A DNA stretch of 64,000 bases from Siccibacter colletis (GTDB lineage Bacteria; Pseudomonadota; Gammaproteobacteria; Enterobacterales; Enterobacteriaceae), in NCBI RefSeq assembly GCF_000696575.1, contig NZ_JMSQ01000039.1, positions 107,749 to 171,748 on the forward strand. Direction: 5' to 3'. The notes beneath the pieces were generated by a model. That model was given only the letters and a program-made list of their open reading frames with translations, ran no database searches and was not told the origin of the DNA. The position numbers and the translations under genes were made by a program. Positions 21,842 to 30,659 of this stretch are shown here, in pieces. The stretch's first letter is position 1; each line of letters opens with the position of its first letter.

Positions 21842-21918
21842 TGGTGGCTACGACGGGAATCGAACCTGTGACCCCAGCATTATGAGTGCTGTGCTCTAAC
21901 CAGCTGAGCTACGTAGCC
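21842..21918 (-). tRNA. metT: tRNA-Met (elongator, anticodon CAU)
   Basis: 77 nt, encoded CCA, anticodon CAU. First gene of the operon, 37 bp downstream of the promoter -10 element and 7 bp ahead of leuW. Confidence 0.96.
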
Positions 21919-21955
21919 ATCTTTTTCGCGTTACCTTATCGGCGTTGCGGGGCGC

Positions 21956-21984
21956 ATTATGCGTATTGGGCCTGGAAGCGTCAA
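21956..21984 (-). promoter_or_regulatory. Strong promoter of the tRNA operon
   Basis: Minus-strand TTGACG (21979-21984), a 17-bp spacer and CATAAT (21956-21961), followed by the GC-rich discriminator GCGCCCCGC typical of stringently controlled stable-RNA promoters. Confidence 0.88.
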
Positions 21985-22007
21985 CACATTTTTTGCCGAA
22001 AATTATC

Positions 22008-22035
22008 CGTAAGCTGACTGTTTGACCAGCTTACG
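22008..22035. other. Perfect inverted repeat upstream of the tRNA promoter
   Basis: CGTAAGCTG and CAGCTTACG form a perfect 9-bp dyad with a 10-base spacer, 24 bp upstream of the -35 box. No U-run follows. It could be an upstream regulatory site of the tRNA promoter or a structure in the asnB 3' region. Confidence 0.4.
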
Positions 22036-22110
22036 AACAGCTTGCTGCAATATTCGGCAATTATTGGATAACTCTCCCTTTTATGCCGCATTTTTGTACG
22101 TCATCGTAGC

Positions 22111-22135
22111 CAAAAAGAAGGGCCCCGCGGGGCCC
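22111..22135 (-). terminator. Terminator of asnB
   Basis: Minus-strand stem GGGCCCC/GGGGCCC (22120-22135) followed by TTCTTTTTG, about 20 bp beyond the asnB stop. Confidence 0.88.
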
Positions 22136-22153
22136 TGGAATCACAACCGACGC

Positions 22154-23818
22154 TTATTTATACGCCGACTGATGCACGCCTACCGCACGGCCTGACGGAT
22201 CGTTCATAGTTTTGAACGCTTCGTCCCATTCGATGGCTTTTGCCGAAGAACAGGCAACAGACGGGCCGCCCGGGACACACTCCGCCGCGCTCGGCAGCGG
22301 GAACAGCTCTTCGAAAATTTCGCGGTACAGGTACGCTTCTTTAGAAGACGGCGTGTTGTACGGGAAACGGAAGCTGGCTGTGGCTAACTGCTGATCGGTA
22401 ACCTGCTCAGCGGCCACTTCTTTCAGGGTGTCAATCCAGCTGTAGCCCACGCCGTCGGAGAACTGCTCCTTCTGACGCCACGCCACGCTCGCCGGCAGAT
22501 AAGATTCAAAGCATTCGCGCAGCACATGCTTCTCCATTTTGCCGTTGCCACACATTTTGTCCTGCGGGTTGATGCGCATTGCAACATCAAGGAACTTCTT
22601 GTCGAGGAAGGGCACGCGCGCTTCTACGCCCCAGGCGGACATCGCTTTGTTGGCGCGGGCGCAGTCAAACATATGCAGCGCCTGCAGCTTGCGCACCGTC
22701 TCTTCATGCAGCTCTTTCGCATCCGGCGCTTTATGGAAGTAAAGGTAGCCGCCGAACACTTCGTCAGAACCTTCGCCGGAGAGCACCATTTTGATGCCCA
22801 TGGCTTTGATCTTGCGCGACATCAGGTACATCGGGGTTGAGGCGCGAATAGTGGTCACGTCATAGGTTTCGATGTGGTAGATCACATCGCGGATAGCATC
22901 CAGCCCTTCCTGCACCGTAAAGTGAATTTCGTGGTGCACGGTGCCGAGATGGTTAGCTACTTCCTGCGCTGCTTTCAGATCCGGCGAGCCTTCGAGACCG
23001 ACGGCAAAGGAGTGCAGCTGCGGCCACCAGGCTTCGGAGCGCTCCTGATCTTCCACGCGGCGCGCGGCGAATTTTTTGGTGATAGCGGAAATTACCGACG
23101 AATCCAGCCCGCCTGAGAGCAGCACGCCGTATGGCACGTCAGACATCAGGTGGCTTTTCACCGCGTCTTCCAGCGCCTGGCGCAGCTCGGCTTTATCCGT
23201 CACGTTGTCTTTTACCGCGTCATAGTCGAACCAGTCGCGATGGTAATACGGGCGGATCTCGCCGTCCTGGCTCCACAGATAGCTGCCGGCCGGGAACTCT
23301 TTGATGGTGCGGCAGACCGGCACCAGCGCCTTCATTTCGGAGGCGACATAGAGGTTGCCATGTTCGTCATGACCCATGTACAGCGGAATGATGCCGATGT
23401 GGTCGCGGCCAATCAGATACGCATCTTTTTCACTGTCGTAGAGCACGAAGGCGAACATGCCCTGCAGCTCGTCGAGAAACTCCGGTCCCATTTCCTGGTA
23501 GAGCGCAAGGATAACTTCACAGTCAGAGCCGGTCTGGAACGGATAGCGGTCGCCGTATTCTGCGCGCAGCGCCTGGTGGTTGTAGATTTCGCCGTTCACG
23601 GCCAGGGCATGAGTTTTTTTCTGGTTGTACAGCGGCTGCGCCCCGGCGTTCACGTCCACGATCGACAGACGTTCGTGGGCGAGAATCGCTTTATCGCCGG
23701 CATAGACACCGGACCAGTCCGGGCCGCGGTGGCGCATCAGGCGGGAGAGTTCGAGCGCTTTTTTACGCAGCTCAACCGCGTCAGTTTTAATATCCAGTAC
23801 ACCAAAAATGGAACACAT
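22154..23818 (-). CDS. asnB: Asparagine synthase B (glutamine-hydrolysing)
   Basis: 554 residues, identical in length to E. coli AsnB. The N-terminal glutaminase domain begins with the nucleophile Cys2 (MCSIFGV), and the C-terminal synthetase domain has the ATP pyrophosphatase loop LSGGLDSSVI near residue 235. The enzyme makes asparagine from aspartate using glutamine nitrogen. It is monocistronic, with its own terminator; the leader carries a strong Shine-Dalgarno (GGAGAAGG) and a GcvB-like CACAACAT motif (separate entry). Confidence 0.98.
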   Translation of the reverse strand: MCSIFGVLDIKTDAVELRKKALELSRLMRHRGPDWSGVYAGDKAILAHERLSIVDVNAGAQPLYNQKKTHALAVNGEIYNHQALRAEYGDRYPFQTGSDCEVILALYQEMGPEFLDELQGMFAFVLYDSEKDAYLIGRDHIGIIPLYMGHDEHGNLYVASEMKALVPVCRTIKEFPAGSYLWSQDGEIRPYYHRDWFDYDAVKDNVTDKAELRQALEDAVKSHLMSDVPYGVLLSGGLDSSVISAITKKFAARRVEDQERSEAWWPQLHSFAVGLEGSPDLKAAQEVANHLGTVHHEIHFTVQEGLDAIRDVIYHIETYDVTTIRASTPMYLMSRKIKAMGIKMVLSGEGSDEVFGGYLYFHKAPDAKELHEETVRKLQALHMFDCARANKAMSAWGVEARVPFLDKKFLDVAMRINPQDKMCGNGKMEKHVLRECFESYLPASVAWRQKEQFSDGVGYSWIDTLKEVAAEQVTDQQLATASFRFPYNTPSSKEAYLYREIFEELFPLPSAAECVPGGPSVACSSAKAIEWDEAFKTMNDPSGRAVGVHQSAYK

Positions 23819-24085
23819 AACCTTCTCCGTTAAGCTTTGCCGTGATGTTGTGTCGAATTATCTGTCATTGCGGTTAAGGCTGTTTTTCTCGCAGTGACGT
23901 ATCGCTTAAGCAAGAAAATGCCCTGGTTAGTGAAGGTTGTGCAAGCGATTTGCCTTTCTTTTGAAAAATAGTCAATGAGGCTTTGCGGAATAGTGAAAAA
24001 TGCGAAGCAAATGGCGCCATAAATTAGCGATTCAACAATTTTTAGCGGTTTTCATTGATGGTATGAACGTGGATGCAGGCAGGGA
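23819..24085 (-). promoter_or_regulatory. asnB upstream region with a CACAACAT motif
   Basis: Together with the nagD terminator this region fills the 306-bp gap between asnB and nagD and has no gene. On the minus strand CACAACAT (23845-23852) lies 26 nt before the asnB ATG, within CGACACAACATC, an exact match to the consensus recognised by the GcvB R1 seed. Promoter elements could not be assigned with confidence. Confidence 0.45.
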
Positions 24086-24118
24086 ATAATAAAGCGATAG
24101 CCGCGCGTCGGCGCGGCT
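24086..24118 (-). terminator. Probable terminator of the nagBACD operon
   Basis: An 8-bp stem AGCCGCGC/GCGCGGCT with a four-base loop (24099-24118), followed on the minus strand by ATCGCTTTATTATT, a weak U-rich tail, 7 bp past the nagD stop. Confidence 0.7.
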
Positions 24119-24124
24119 GAGGGA

Positions 24125-24877
24125 TTAAATAACGTCGATTTCCGCCACCGAGGGGAAAATCCAGCTTGGGCGGAACGGCATGGCATCGATGTCATTGAGG
24201 GTGGAGACCCCGGAAAGTACCAGAATGGTTTCAAGCCCGGCCTGGAACCCGGCCAGAATATCGGTACGCAGGTTGTCGCCAACGATCACCGTATGCTCGG
24301 AGTGGGCCTGCATTTTATTCAGCGCTGCGCGGATGATCCACGGGCTTGGCTTGCCGACGTAAAACGGTTTGCGACCGGAGATTTTTTCAATGCCTGCACA
24401 CAGCGCGCCGCAGGCCGGATAGAAACCGCGTCCGTGGGTGTCCGGGTTAGTGGCGATAAAGCGCGCGCCGTTCGCCACAAAGAATGCCGCTTTATGCATC
24501 ATCTCCCAGTTATAAGAGCGCGTCTCGCCAACAATCACGAAGTCAGGATTGATATCGGTGATGGTAAAACCGGCTTTGTACAGCTCGTGGATCAGTGCGC
24601 CTTCGCCCACCACGTAGGCCTTTTTCCCTTCCTGACGGCGCAGGAAATCGGCAGTGGCCATCGCGGAGGTATAAAAGACGCTGTCGGGTACGTTGATGCC
24701 CGCCGAGGCAAAGCGGTTCGCCAGATCCTGCCCGGTTTGCGATGGATAGTTGGTCAGCAACACCAGCGGGAATCCTTTTTCAAGGATGCCGGTGAGGAAT
24801 TCGCTGGCGCCCGGCACCGCGACATTATCGTGCATCAGCACGCCATCAATATCACAAATTACGTTCTGAATGGTCAT
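24125..24877 (-). CDS. nagD: NagD/UmpH, HAD-family nucleotide phosphatase
   Basis: 250 residues, the E. coli length. HAD motif I is ICDIDGVLMHDN at the N-terminus (nucleophile in DxD), motif II is LLTNYPS, and motif IV is VGDNLRTDILAG near residue 205. In E. coli the enzyme dephosphorylates UMP and related nucleotides; its link to amino-sugar metabolism is mainly positional, as last gene of nagBACD. It follows nagC after 61 bp. Confidence 0.96.
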   Translation of the reverse strand: MTIQNVICDIDGVLMHDNVAVPGASEFLTGILEKGFPLVLLTNYPSQTGQDLANRFASAGINVPDSVFYTSAMATADFLRRQEGKKAYVVGEGALIHELYKAGFTITDINPDFVIVGETRSYNWEMMHKAAFFVANGARFIATNPDTHGRGFYPACGALCAGIEKISGRKPFYVGKPSPWIIRAALNKMQAHSEHTVIVGDNLRTDILAGFQAGLETILVLSGVSTLNDIDAMPFRPSWIFPSVAEIDVI

Positions 24878-24938
24878 CGACTACTCGTGTTCTGATTGCA
24901 CAAAGGCGTAACTATAGCCTGGAAAAGGAGTGATCCGC

Positions 24939-26159
24939 TCAGCCTTCGAGCAAATGCTGCAGCAGGATCCCGTTCAGCATCGCCCGTTTCACCAGAGCAA
25001 AGGCACCAATGGCGGAGCGATGATCGAGCGCAGAGGGCACGACCGGCAAATTCTTGCGAAACGCCTTCAGCACCTGCGCGTTGATACAGCTCTCAATCGC
25101 TGGCAGCAGCACTTTTCCTGCTTCGACGATCTCGCCGGCAATGATCACTTTTTGCGGATTAAACAAATTGATGGCAATGGAAATGGCTTTGCCGAGATGA
25201 CGGCCCGCGTGTTCAATCACTTCGGTAGCCAGCGGATCGCCCTTATTTGCGGCCTTGCAGATGGCTTTGATGGAGCACTCATCCGACGTCAGGCGGCTCG
25301 GGTAACCCTGTTCCAGCAGGTGACGCACGCGTTGCTCAATCGCCGCGTTGGCGGCGATGGTTTCCAGGCAACCGAAGTTGCCGCAGTGGCAGCGTTCGCC
25401 CAGTGGATCGACCTGAATATGACCGATCTCGCCCACGTTGCCGTTACGGCCAATAAAAATGCGACCGCTGGAGATGATCCCCGCCCCGGTGCCGCGATGC
25501 ACGCGCACCAGAATGGAGTCTTCACAGTCGCGGGTTGCACCGAAGTAGTGCTCAGCCAGCGCCAGGCTGCGGATATCGTGTCCGACAAAGCAGGTCAGGC
25601 CGAAACGATTTTCCAGCGCCTCCACCAGCGGCCAGTTCTCTATTGCGATGTGCGGCATATAGCGCACCACGCCGCTTTCCGGATCGACCAGCCCCGGGAG
25701 GATCACTGAAATCGCAATAAGCTCGCGAATTTTGCGCTGCCAGGTGGTCAGGAAGGTGGCGATGGTGTTGAGCAGCTCATGCTCCAGGGTTTCCTGGGTG
25801 CGCTGCGGTAGCGGGAAATGCTCTTCCGCCAGCACTTTGCTGCTGAGATCGTAGAGCGTCAGCGTCGCGTCGTGACGCCCGAGACGTACGCCGATGGCCT
25901 GGAACTGACGGGTTTCGGTAATGATGGAGATAGCGCGGCGACCACCGGTAGACGCCTGTTGATCCACCTCTTTAATGAGGCCGCGCTCGATAAGCTGGCG
26001 GGTAATCTTCGTGACGCTGGCGGGAGCAAGCTGGCTCTGTTCGGCAATCTGAATGCGTGAGATGGGCCCGTGCTGGTCAATCAGGCGATAGACCGCCGCG
26101 CTGTTCAGTTGTTTTACCAGGTCAACATTACCAATTTGAGCTTGTCCGCCAGTTGTCAT
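24939..26159 (-). CDS. nagC: NagC, N-acetylglucosamine repressor (ROK family)
   Basis: 406 residues with an N-terminal winged helix-turn-helix (about residues 20-75, ISRIQIAEQSQLAPASVTK) and a ROK sugar-binding domain containing the zinc motif GHIQVDPLGERCHCGNFGC. It binds GlcNAc-6-phosphate and then releases its operators; it controls nagBACD, nagE and the chitin genes. Paired candidate operators are visible between nagB and nagE and upstream of chiP in this window. The nagA stop is 8 bp upstream. Confidence 0.98.
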   Translation of the reverse strand: MTTGGQAQIGNVDLVKQLNSAAVYRLIDQHGPISRIQIAEQSQLAPASVTKITRQLIERGLIKEVDQQASTGGRRAISIITETRQFQAIGVRLGRHDATLTLYDLSSKVLAEEHFPLPQRTQETLEHELLNTIATFLTTWQRKIRELIAISVILPGLVDPESGVVRYMPHIAIENWPLVEALENRFGLTCFVGHDIRSLALAEHYFGATRDCEDSILVRVHRGTGAGIISSGRIFIGRNGNVGEIGHIQVDPLGERCHCGNFGCLETIAANAAIEQRVRHLLEQGYPSRLTSDECSIKAICKAANKGDPLATEVIEHAGRHLGKAISIAINLFNPQKVIIAGEIVEAGKVLLPAIESCINAQVLKAFRKNLPVVPSALDHRSAIGAFALVKRAMLNGILLQHLLEG

Positions 26160-26167
26160 GCCTTTAC

Positions 26168-27316
26168 TTACTCAGTGACGACCTCGTTACCATTAACGAT
26201 GGTCTTGATGATTTTAAAATCGTGAGTGAAAGCGGTCAGGTTTGCCACTTTACCCGGCTCGATTGTGCCGAGCTTATGGTCCACGCCCATTGCGCGGGCG
26301 GGGTAGAGGCTTGCCATACGCAGCGCTTCATCAAGAGCGATATTGACATGCTGCACCAGATTGCGCACCCCTTCGATCATCGTCAGGGCGGAACCGCTCA
26401 GGGTACCGTTCTCGTCCACGCACAGCCCATTGCGGTAGTATATTGTTTTGCCAGCAAAAATGAACTCTTCAATATCAGCACCTGCCGGCGCGGTGGCGTC
26501 AGTGACCAGACAAAGCTTATCGCCTTTGATTCGCTTCGCATTGCGCACGTTGGCGAAATCGACGTGTAACCCGTCAACGATGATGCCGCAGTAGAGATCC
26601 GGCTCGTCAAAAATCGCTCCGACCAGACCCGGCTCACGACCGCTGATATAAGGCATCGCGTTATAAAGATGAGTGGCGAAACGAATCCCGGCGCGGAAGC
26701 CTGCTTTCGCTTCGGCGAGCGTCGCATTAGAGTGCCCGGCGGAAACCACAATGCCGGCGGCGGACAGCTTACTGATCACCTCGGGTGCTACCATTTCTGG
26801 CGCGAGGGTGATTTTAGTAATCACGTCAGCATTCTGGCACAGGTAATCGACCAGCGCGGCATCGGGCTGGCGCACATAAACCGGGTTATGGGTGCCTTTC
26901 TTAACAATATTCAGCCACGGGCCTTCAAGGTGAAGCCCCAGTGCCTGATGAGGATGGTTGCTGAGGTAGTCTCGCATCACCTCGACGCCCTGTTTCATCA
27001 GGTCATCGCTGGTGGTGATGAGGGTTGGCAGATAGCTGGTGCAGCCCGATTTTTCATTGGCTTTCTGCATGATTTCCAGCGTTTCCACGCTGACGGCGTC
27101 GGCGGTATCGTTGAACTGCACACCGCCGCAGCCGTTAAGCTGCACATCAATAAAACCGGGGGCGATGATGGCACCACCGAGATCGCGCTGCTCAATACCT
27201 GCTGGCAGGTCGGCCAGCGGACAGATGCGCTCAATCAGGCCATGCGCGATAACAATCGCGTGGTCATCCAGTACGTCATGGCCGGTGTAAATCCGACCGT
27301 GGATTAATGCATACAT
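26168..27316 (-). CDS. nagA: N-acetylglucosamine-6-phosphate deacetylase
   Basis: 382 residues, full length. Amidohydrolase TIM barrel with the metal-site glutamate in LHLEGPW (about residue 131), the histidines in SAGHSNAT and ATHLYNAMP, and the catalytic Asp in [10 protein letters not shown]. It makes glucosamine-6-phosphate and acetate from GlcNAc-6-phosphate, which is itself the NagC inducer. Located 23 bp after nagB. Confidence 0.98.
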   Translation of the reverse strand: MYALIHGRIYTGHDVLDDHAIVIAHGLIERICPLADLPAGIEQRDLGGAIIAPGFIDVQLNGCGGVQFNDTADAVSVETLEIMQKANEKSGCTSYLPTLITTSDDLMKQGVEVMRDYLSNHPHQALGLHLEGPWLNIVKKGTHNPVYVRQPDAALVDYLCQNADVITKITLAPEMVAPEVISKLSAAGIVVSAGHSNATLAEAKAGFRAGIRFATHLYNAMPYISGREPGLVGAIFDEPDLYCGIIVDGLHVDFANVRNAKRIKGDKLCLVTDATAPAGADIEEFIFAGKTIYYRNGLCVDENGTLSGSALTMIEGVRNLVQHVNIALDEALRMASLYPARAMGVDHKLGTIEPGKVANLTAFTHDFKIIKTIVNGNEVVTE

Positions 27317-27339
27317 TAGGGTACCCCCGGTAAACCGAC

Positions 27340-28140
27340 TTAAAGGCCTTTGATATTTTCTGCTTCTAACTCGTTGAAGTATTTCAACGTTTTTACTTTC
27401 AGCTCCATTGTAGAGGGCTCATCGCACACTACAACCGCTTTCGGGTGCAGCTGCAGGCAGCTGATCGTCCACATATGGTTGACGTTGCCTTCCACCGCCG
27501 CCTGCAGCGCCTGCGCTTTCTGATGACCCAGCACCAGAATCATGACTTCCTGCGCATCGAGCAGCGTACCGACACCGACGGTCAGTGCATATTTCGGTAC
27601 CTGATTCACATCGCCATCAAAGAAGCGTGAGTTAGCGACGCGGGTATCGTGGGTCAGGGTTTTGATACGGGTGCGGGAGGAGAGCGATGACGCCGGTTCG
27701 TTGAACGCGATATGCCCGTCGTTGCCCACGCCGCCCATAAACAGGTGGATTTTACCGTAGGCGCGAATTTTTTCTTCATAGCGGCGACATTCAGCGTCGA
27801 TGTCCGGCGCATTGCCATCAAGCAGGTTGATGTTTTCTGGCAGAATATCCACGTGATCAAAGAAATTGCGGTGCATGAAACTGTGGTAGCTTTCCGGATG
27901 CTCCTTCGGCAGGCCGACGTACTCATCCATATTGAACGTTACAACGTGCTTAAAGCTGACCTGGCCCGCTTTATGCATTTCCACCAGCGCTTTGTAAGCT
28001 TCCATCGGCGTACCGCCGGTAGGCAGACCGAGTACAAAAGGACGATCGGCAGTCGGTGCGAACGCGTTGATGCGGTTAACGATATGGCGAGCAGCCCATT
28101 TACCAACTTGCTGGGCGGTTGCCAGGGGAATCAGTCTCAT
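27340..28140 (-). CDS. nagB: Glucosamine-6-phosphate deaminase
   Basis: 266 residues from the ATG at 28140 ([15 protein letters not shown]). A second ATG lies immediately upstream at 28143, but the GAGGTG Shine-Dalgarno is correctly spaced only for 28140. Active-site features FNMDEYVG (Asp72) and [13 protein letters not shown] (His/Glu pair around residues 143-148) are present. It converts glucosamine-6-phosphate to fructose-6-phosphate and ammonia; it is the first gene of nagBACD and divergent from nagE. Confidence 0.97.
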   Translation of the reverse strand: MRLIPLATAQQVGKWAARHIVNRINAFAPTADRPFVLGLPTGGTPMEAYKALVEMHKAGQVSFKHVVTFNMDEYVGLPKEHPESYHSFMHRNFFDHVDILPENINLLDGNAPDIDAECRRYEEKIRAYGKIHLFMGGVGNDGHIAFNEPASSLSSRTRIKTLTHDTRVANSRFFDGDVNQVPKYALTVGVGTLLDAQEVMILVLGHQKAQALQAAVEGNVNHMWTISCLQLHPKAVVVCDEPSTMELKVKTLKYFNELEAENIKGL

Positions 28141-28189
28141 CATTCACCTCAGGGTTAAAAAGAAAGCATGGGCGGAGTTACCGAATCAC

Positions 28190-28195
28190 AGTGTA
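28190..28195 (-). promoter_or_regulatory. Candidate -10 of the nagB promoter
   Basis: Minus-strand TACACT about 50 bp before the nagB ATG; the -35 region (around TGAATT) is weak, as expected for a promoter that depends on cAMP-CRP. Confidence 0.4.
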
Positions 28196-28234
28196 AGCGT
28201 AACCTGGTTCACAATTCAGGGCGTCATCCGCTTT

Positions 28235-28257
28235 GATTTTTTGAATGATAAAATAAG
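28235..28257. promoter_or_regulatory. NagC operator 1 (nagB side)
   Basis: A 23-bp AT-rich imperfect dyad centred at 28246, with ATTTTTT on one side and AAAATAA on the other, matching the NagC consensus of TTATTTT/AAAATAA half-sites. Confidence 0.65.
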
Positions 28258-28301
28258 TTTTGCTCGATAGCCAGAGTGAGGGAGGGCATAAAGCGATTCC
28301 T

Positions 28302-28317
28302 GGCGATCGCGATCACA
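28302..28317. promoter_or_regulatory. CRP site in the nagB-nagE control region
   Basis: GGCGATCGCGATCACA fits TGTGA-N6-TCACA with one perfect half (TCACA). It lies between the two NagC operators, the arrangement described for E. coli nagE-B. Confidence 0.6.
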
Positions 28318-28328
28318 AAAAAAACGCT

Positions 28329-28351
28329 TTTAATTTGCGATACGAATTAAT
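28329..28351. promoter_or_regulatory. NagC operator 2 (nagE side)
   Basis: Dyad centred at 28340 with the half-sites TTAATTTGC and CGAATTAAT. Its centre is 94 bp from operator 1, about nine helical turns, as expected for NagC-dependent DNA looping. Confidence 0.7.
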
Positions 28352-28352
28352 T

Positions 28353-28381
28353 TTTCACACACTCGGTCGGTGGGTGATAAT
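28353..28381 (+). promoter_or_regulatory. Candidate nagE promoter
   Basis: GATAAT at 28376-28381 with a weak -35 (TTTCAC) 17 bp upstream, adjacent to NagC operator 2. The remainder of the 322-bp nagB-nagE gap (28382-28462) is an untranslated leader ending in the Shine-Dalgarno GAGGGGG. Confidence 0.5.
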
Positions 28382-28462
28382 TCGCCGCGATTTCAGGTCC
28401 GTTAAACAATAAGAAACACGGCTTCACACAAGCCTTAAACGGGGTCTCAGAGGGGGAATAAA

Positions 28463-30484
28463 GTGAGTATTCTAGGTTATTTACAACGTATTGGCCGCGC
28501 ACTGATGGTGCCGGTGGCCACACTGCCAGCCGCCGCCATTCTGATGGGCGTCGGTTACTGGATCGATCCGGTGGGCTGGGGCGGAGATAACGCGCTGGCG
28601 GCGTTCTTCATTCAGTCTGGTTCTGCCATTATCGACAACATGGGCGTGCTGTTTGCTGTGGGCGTGGCATACGGTATGTCGAAAGATAAAGACGGCGCCG
28701 CGGCGCTGGCCGGCTTCGTCGGCTTCCTGGTGCTGACCACCCTGTGTGCGCCAGCCGCAGTGGCAATGATCCAGAAAATCCCGGCCGATCAGGTGCCTGC
28801 TGCTTTCGGTAAAATCAAAAACCAGTTCGTCGGCATCATGGTGGGTATTATTGCCGCCGAGCTCTACAACCGCTTCAGCACCGTTGAGCTGCCAAAGGCG
28901 CTCTCCTTCTTTAGCGGACGCCGTCTGGTTCCAATCCTCACCTCTTTCGTAATGATCGTTGTGGCGTTCATCATGATGTACATCTGGCCGATGGTGTTCG
29001 ATGGCCTGGTGAACTTCGGTGAACATATTCAGAAAATGGGCTCGACGGGCGCGGGCGTATACGCCTTCTTTAACCGTCTGCTGATCCCGGTTGGCCTGCA
29101 TCACGCCCTGAACTCGGTGTTCTGGTTTGACGTAGCCGGCATTAACGACATCCCGAACTTCCTTGGCGGCGCGCAGTCCATCGAAGCCGGTAAAGCGGTT
29201 GTCGGCATCACCGGTCGCTATCAGGCGGGCTTCTTCCCGATCATGATGTTCGGCCTGCCGGGTGCCGCGCTGGCGATTTACCATTGCGCTCGTGCTGAGA
29301 ACAAAGCCAAAGTGCTGGGGATCATGATGGCGGGCGCGTTTGCCGCGTTCTTCACCGGGATCACCGAGCCGCTTGAATTCTCCTTTATGTTCGTCGCGCC
29401 GGTACTGTATGTCATTCATGCCGTGCTGACCGGTATCTCCGTCTTTATCGCGGCAAGCATGCAGTGGATCGCTGGCTTCGGCTTCAGCGCCGGGCTGGTG
29501 GATATGGTGCTGTCATCCCGCAACCCGCTGGCGACCCAGTGGTGGATGCTGATCCCGCAGGGTCTGGTGTTCTTCATCATCTATTACGTGGTGTTCCGCT
29601 TTACCATTACGAAGTTCAACCTGATGACTCCGGGTCGCGAACTGGCGGTTGCCGGTAGCGAAGCCGATGGCCAGGACATCAACGTGAGCGGTACGGGCGA
29701 GCAGGATGTGTCTGGCCTGGCGCGTCAGTACATCGCCGCGGTAGGGGGGTCAGATAACCTCACCGGCATCGATGCCTGTATCACGCGTCTGCGTCTGAAC
29801 GTCAAAGACTCGTCGCTGGTCAACGAAGCGCTGGCCAAACGTCTCGGCGCCACCGGCGTGATTCGCCTCAACAAAACCAGCGTGCAGATTATCGTTGGCT
29901 TCGTGGCTGAGAAAATTGCTAACGCCATGAAAACCACCGGCAACGTACCGGCCGCTGGAGCTGCACCGGCTGCTGCACCGGTGGCCTCCACAGCACAGCC
30001 GCAGGCCGTATCAAACGGCGTAACCGTTGCTGCGCTGCTGGCCCCGGTAAGTGGTGACGTGGTTGCGCTGGATCAGGTGCCGGACGAAGCCTTTGCCAGC
30101 AAAGCGGTGGGGGATGGCGTTGCCATCAAGCCAACCGGGAAGCTGGTGGTGGCGCCGGCAGCCGGCACCATTGTGAAAATCTTTAACACCAATCACGCGT
30201 TTTGTCTGGAGACGGAAAACGGCGCAGAGATCGTAGTGCATATGGGCATCGACACCGTTGCGCTGAACGGCCAGGGCTTCTCGCGTCTGGTGGAAGAGGG
30301 GGCGGAAGTGGTCGCCGGCCAGCCGGTGCTGGAAATGGATCTCGATTTCCTCAACGCCAATGCCCGTTCGATGATTAGCCCGGTAGTGTGCAGCAACAGC
30401 GATGATTACAGTGCGCTGGTGGTAAAAGCACAGGGCGCGGTAGTCGCAGGTCAGACGCCGCTGTTCGAGATTAAAGGCAAATAA
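28463..30484 (+). CDS. nagE: N-acetylglucosamine-specific PTS permease, EIICBA
   Basis: 673 residues with a GTG start, in the order EIIC (about residues 1-385, many membrane helices), EIIB (about 415-490, phospho-Cys439 in TGIDACITRLRL) and EIIA (about 520-673, phospho-His593 in VVHMGID). It imports GlcNAc with phosphorylation to GlcNAc-6-phosphate, feeding NagA and inducing through NagC. It is about 25 residues longer than E. coli NagE, mainly in an Ala/Pro-rich linker between EIIB and EIIA (about residues 495-517). It diverges from nagB. Confidence 0.97.
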   Translation: MSILGYLQRIGRALMVPVATLPAAAILMGVGYWIDPVGWGGDNALAAFFIQSGSAIIDNMGVLFAVGVAYGMSKDKDGAAALAGFVGFLVLTTLCAPAAVAMIQKIPADQVPAAFGKIKNQFVGIMVGIIAAELYNRFSTVELPKALSFFSGRRLVPILTSFVMIVVAFIMMYIWPMVFDGLVNFGEHIQKMGSTGAGVYAFFNRLLIPVGLHHALNSVFWFDVAGINDIPNFLGGAQSIEAGKAVVGITGRYQAGFFPIMMFGLPGAALAIYHCARAENKAKVLGIMMAGAFAAFFTGITEPLEFSFMFVAPVLYVIHAVLTGISVFIAASMQWIAGFGFSAGLVDMVLSSRNPLATQWWMLIPQGLVFFIIYYVVFRFTITKFNLMTPGRELAVAGSEADGQDINVSGTGEQDVSGLARQYIAAVGGSDNLTGIDACITRLRLNVKDSSLVNEALAKRLGATGVIRLNKTSVQIIVGFVAEKIANAMKTTGNVPAAGAAPAAAPVASTAQPQAVSNGVTVAALLAPVSGDVVALDQVPDEAFASKAVGDGVAIKPTGKLVVAPAAGTIVKIFNTNHAFCLETENGAEIVVHMGIDTVALNGQGFSRLVEEGAEVVAGQPVLEMDLDFLNANARSMISPVVCSNSDDYSALVVKAQGAVVAGQTPLFEIKGK

Positions 30485-30512
30485 CCTTTCCTGAGTAGTG
30501 TGCTTTGCCTGA

Positions 30513-30541
30513 AGCGGCGGGATTATCCCGCCGCTTTTTTT
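30513..30541 (+). terminator. Terminator of nagE
   Basis: A 10-bp stem AGCGGCGGGA/TCCCGCCGCT followed by seven T, about 30 bp after the nagE stop. Confidence 0.9.
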
Positions 30542-30659
30542 ATGCGTCACCTGCGCTACCAGGCTCACCGTGCCTTTTTCTGCAACAAACAGTTGTTTCA
30601 GGCAGCCGGTTATAAGATCATGCACCGTTAAACGATGTTCACGCCTTGAGGAAGCTGCG

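Noticed and set aside
21313..21918. Direct repeats that could be read as a CRISPR array
   Set aside because: The repeats are complete tRNA genes with encoded CCA ends and full cloverleaf pairing.
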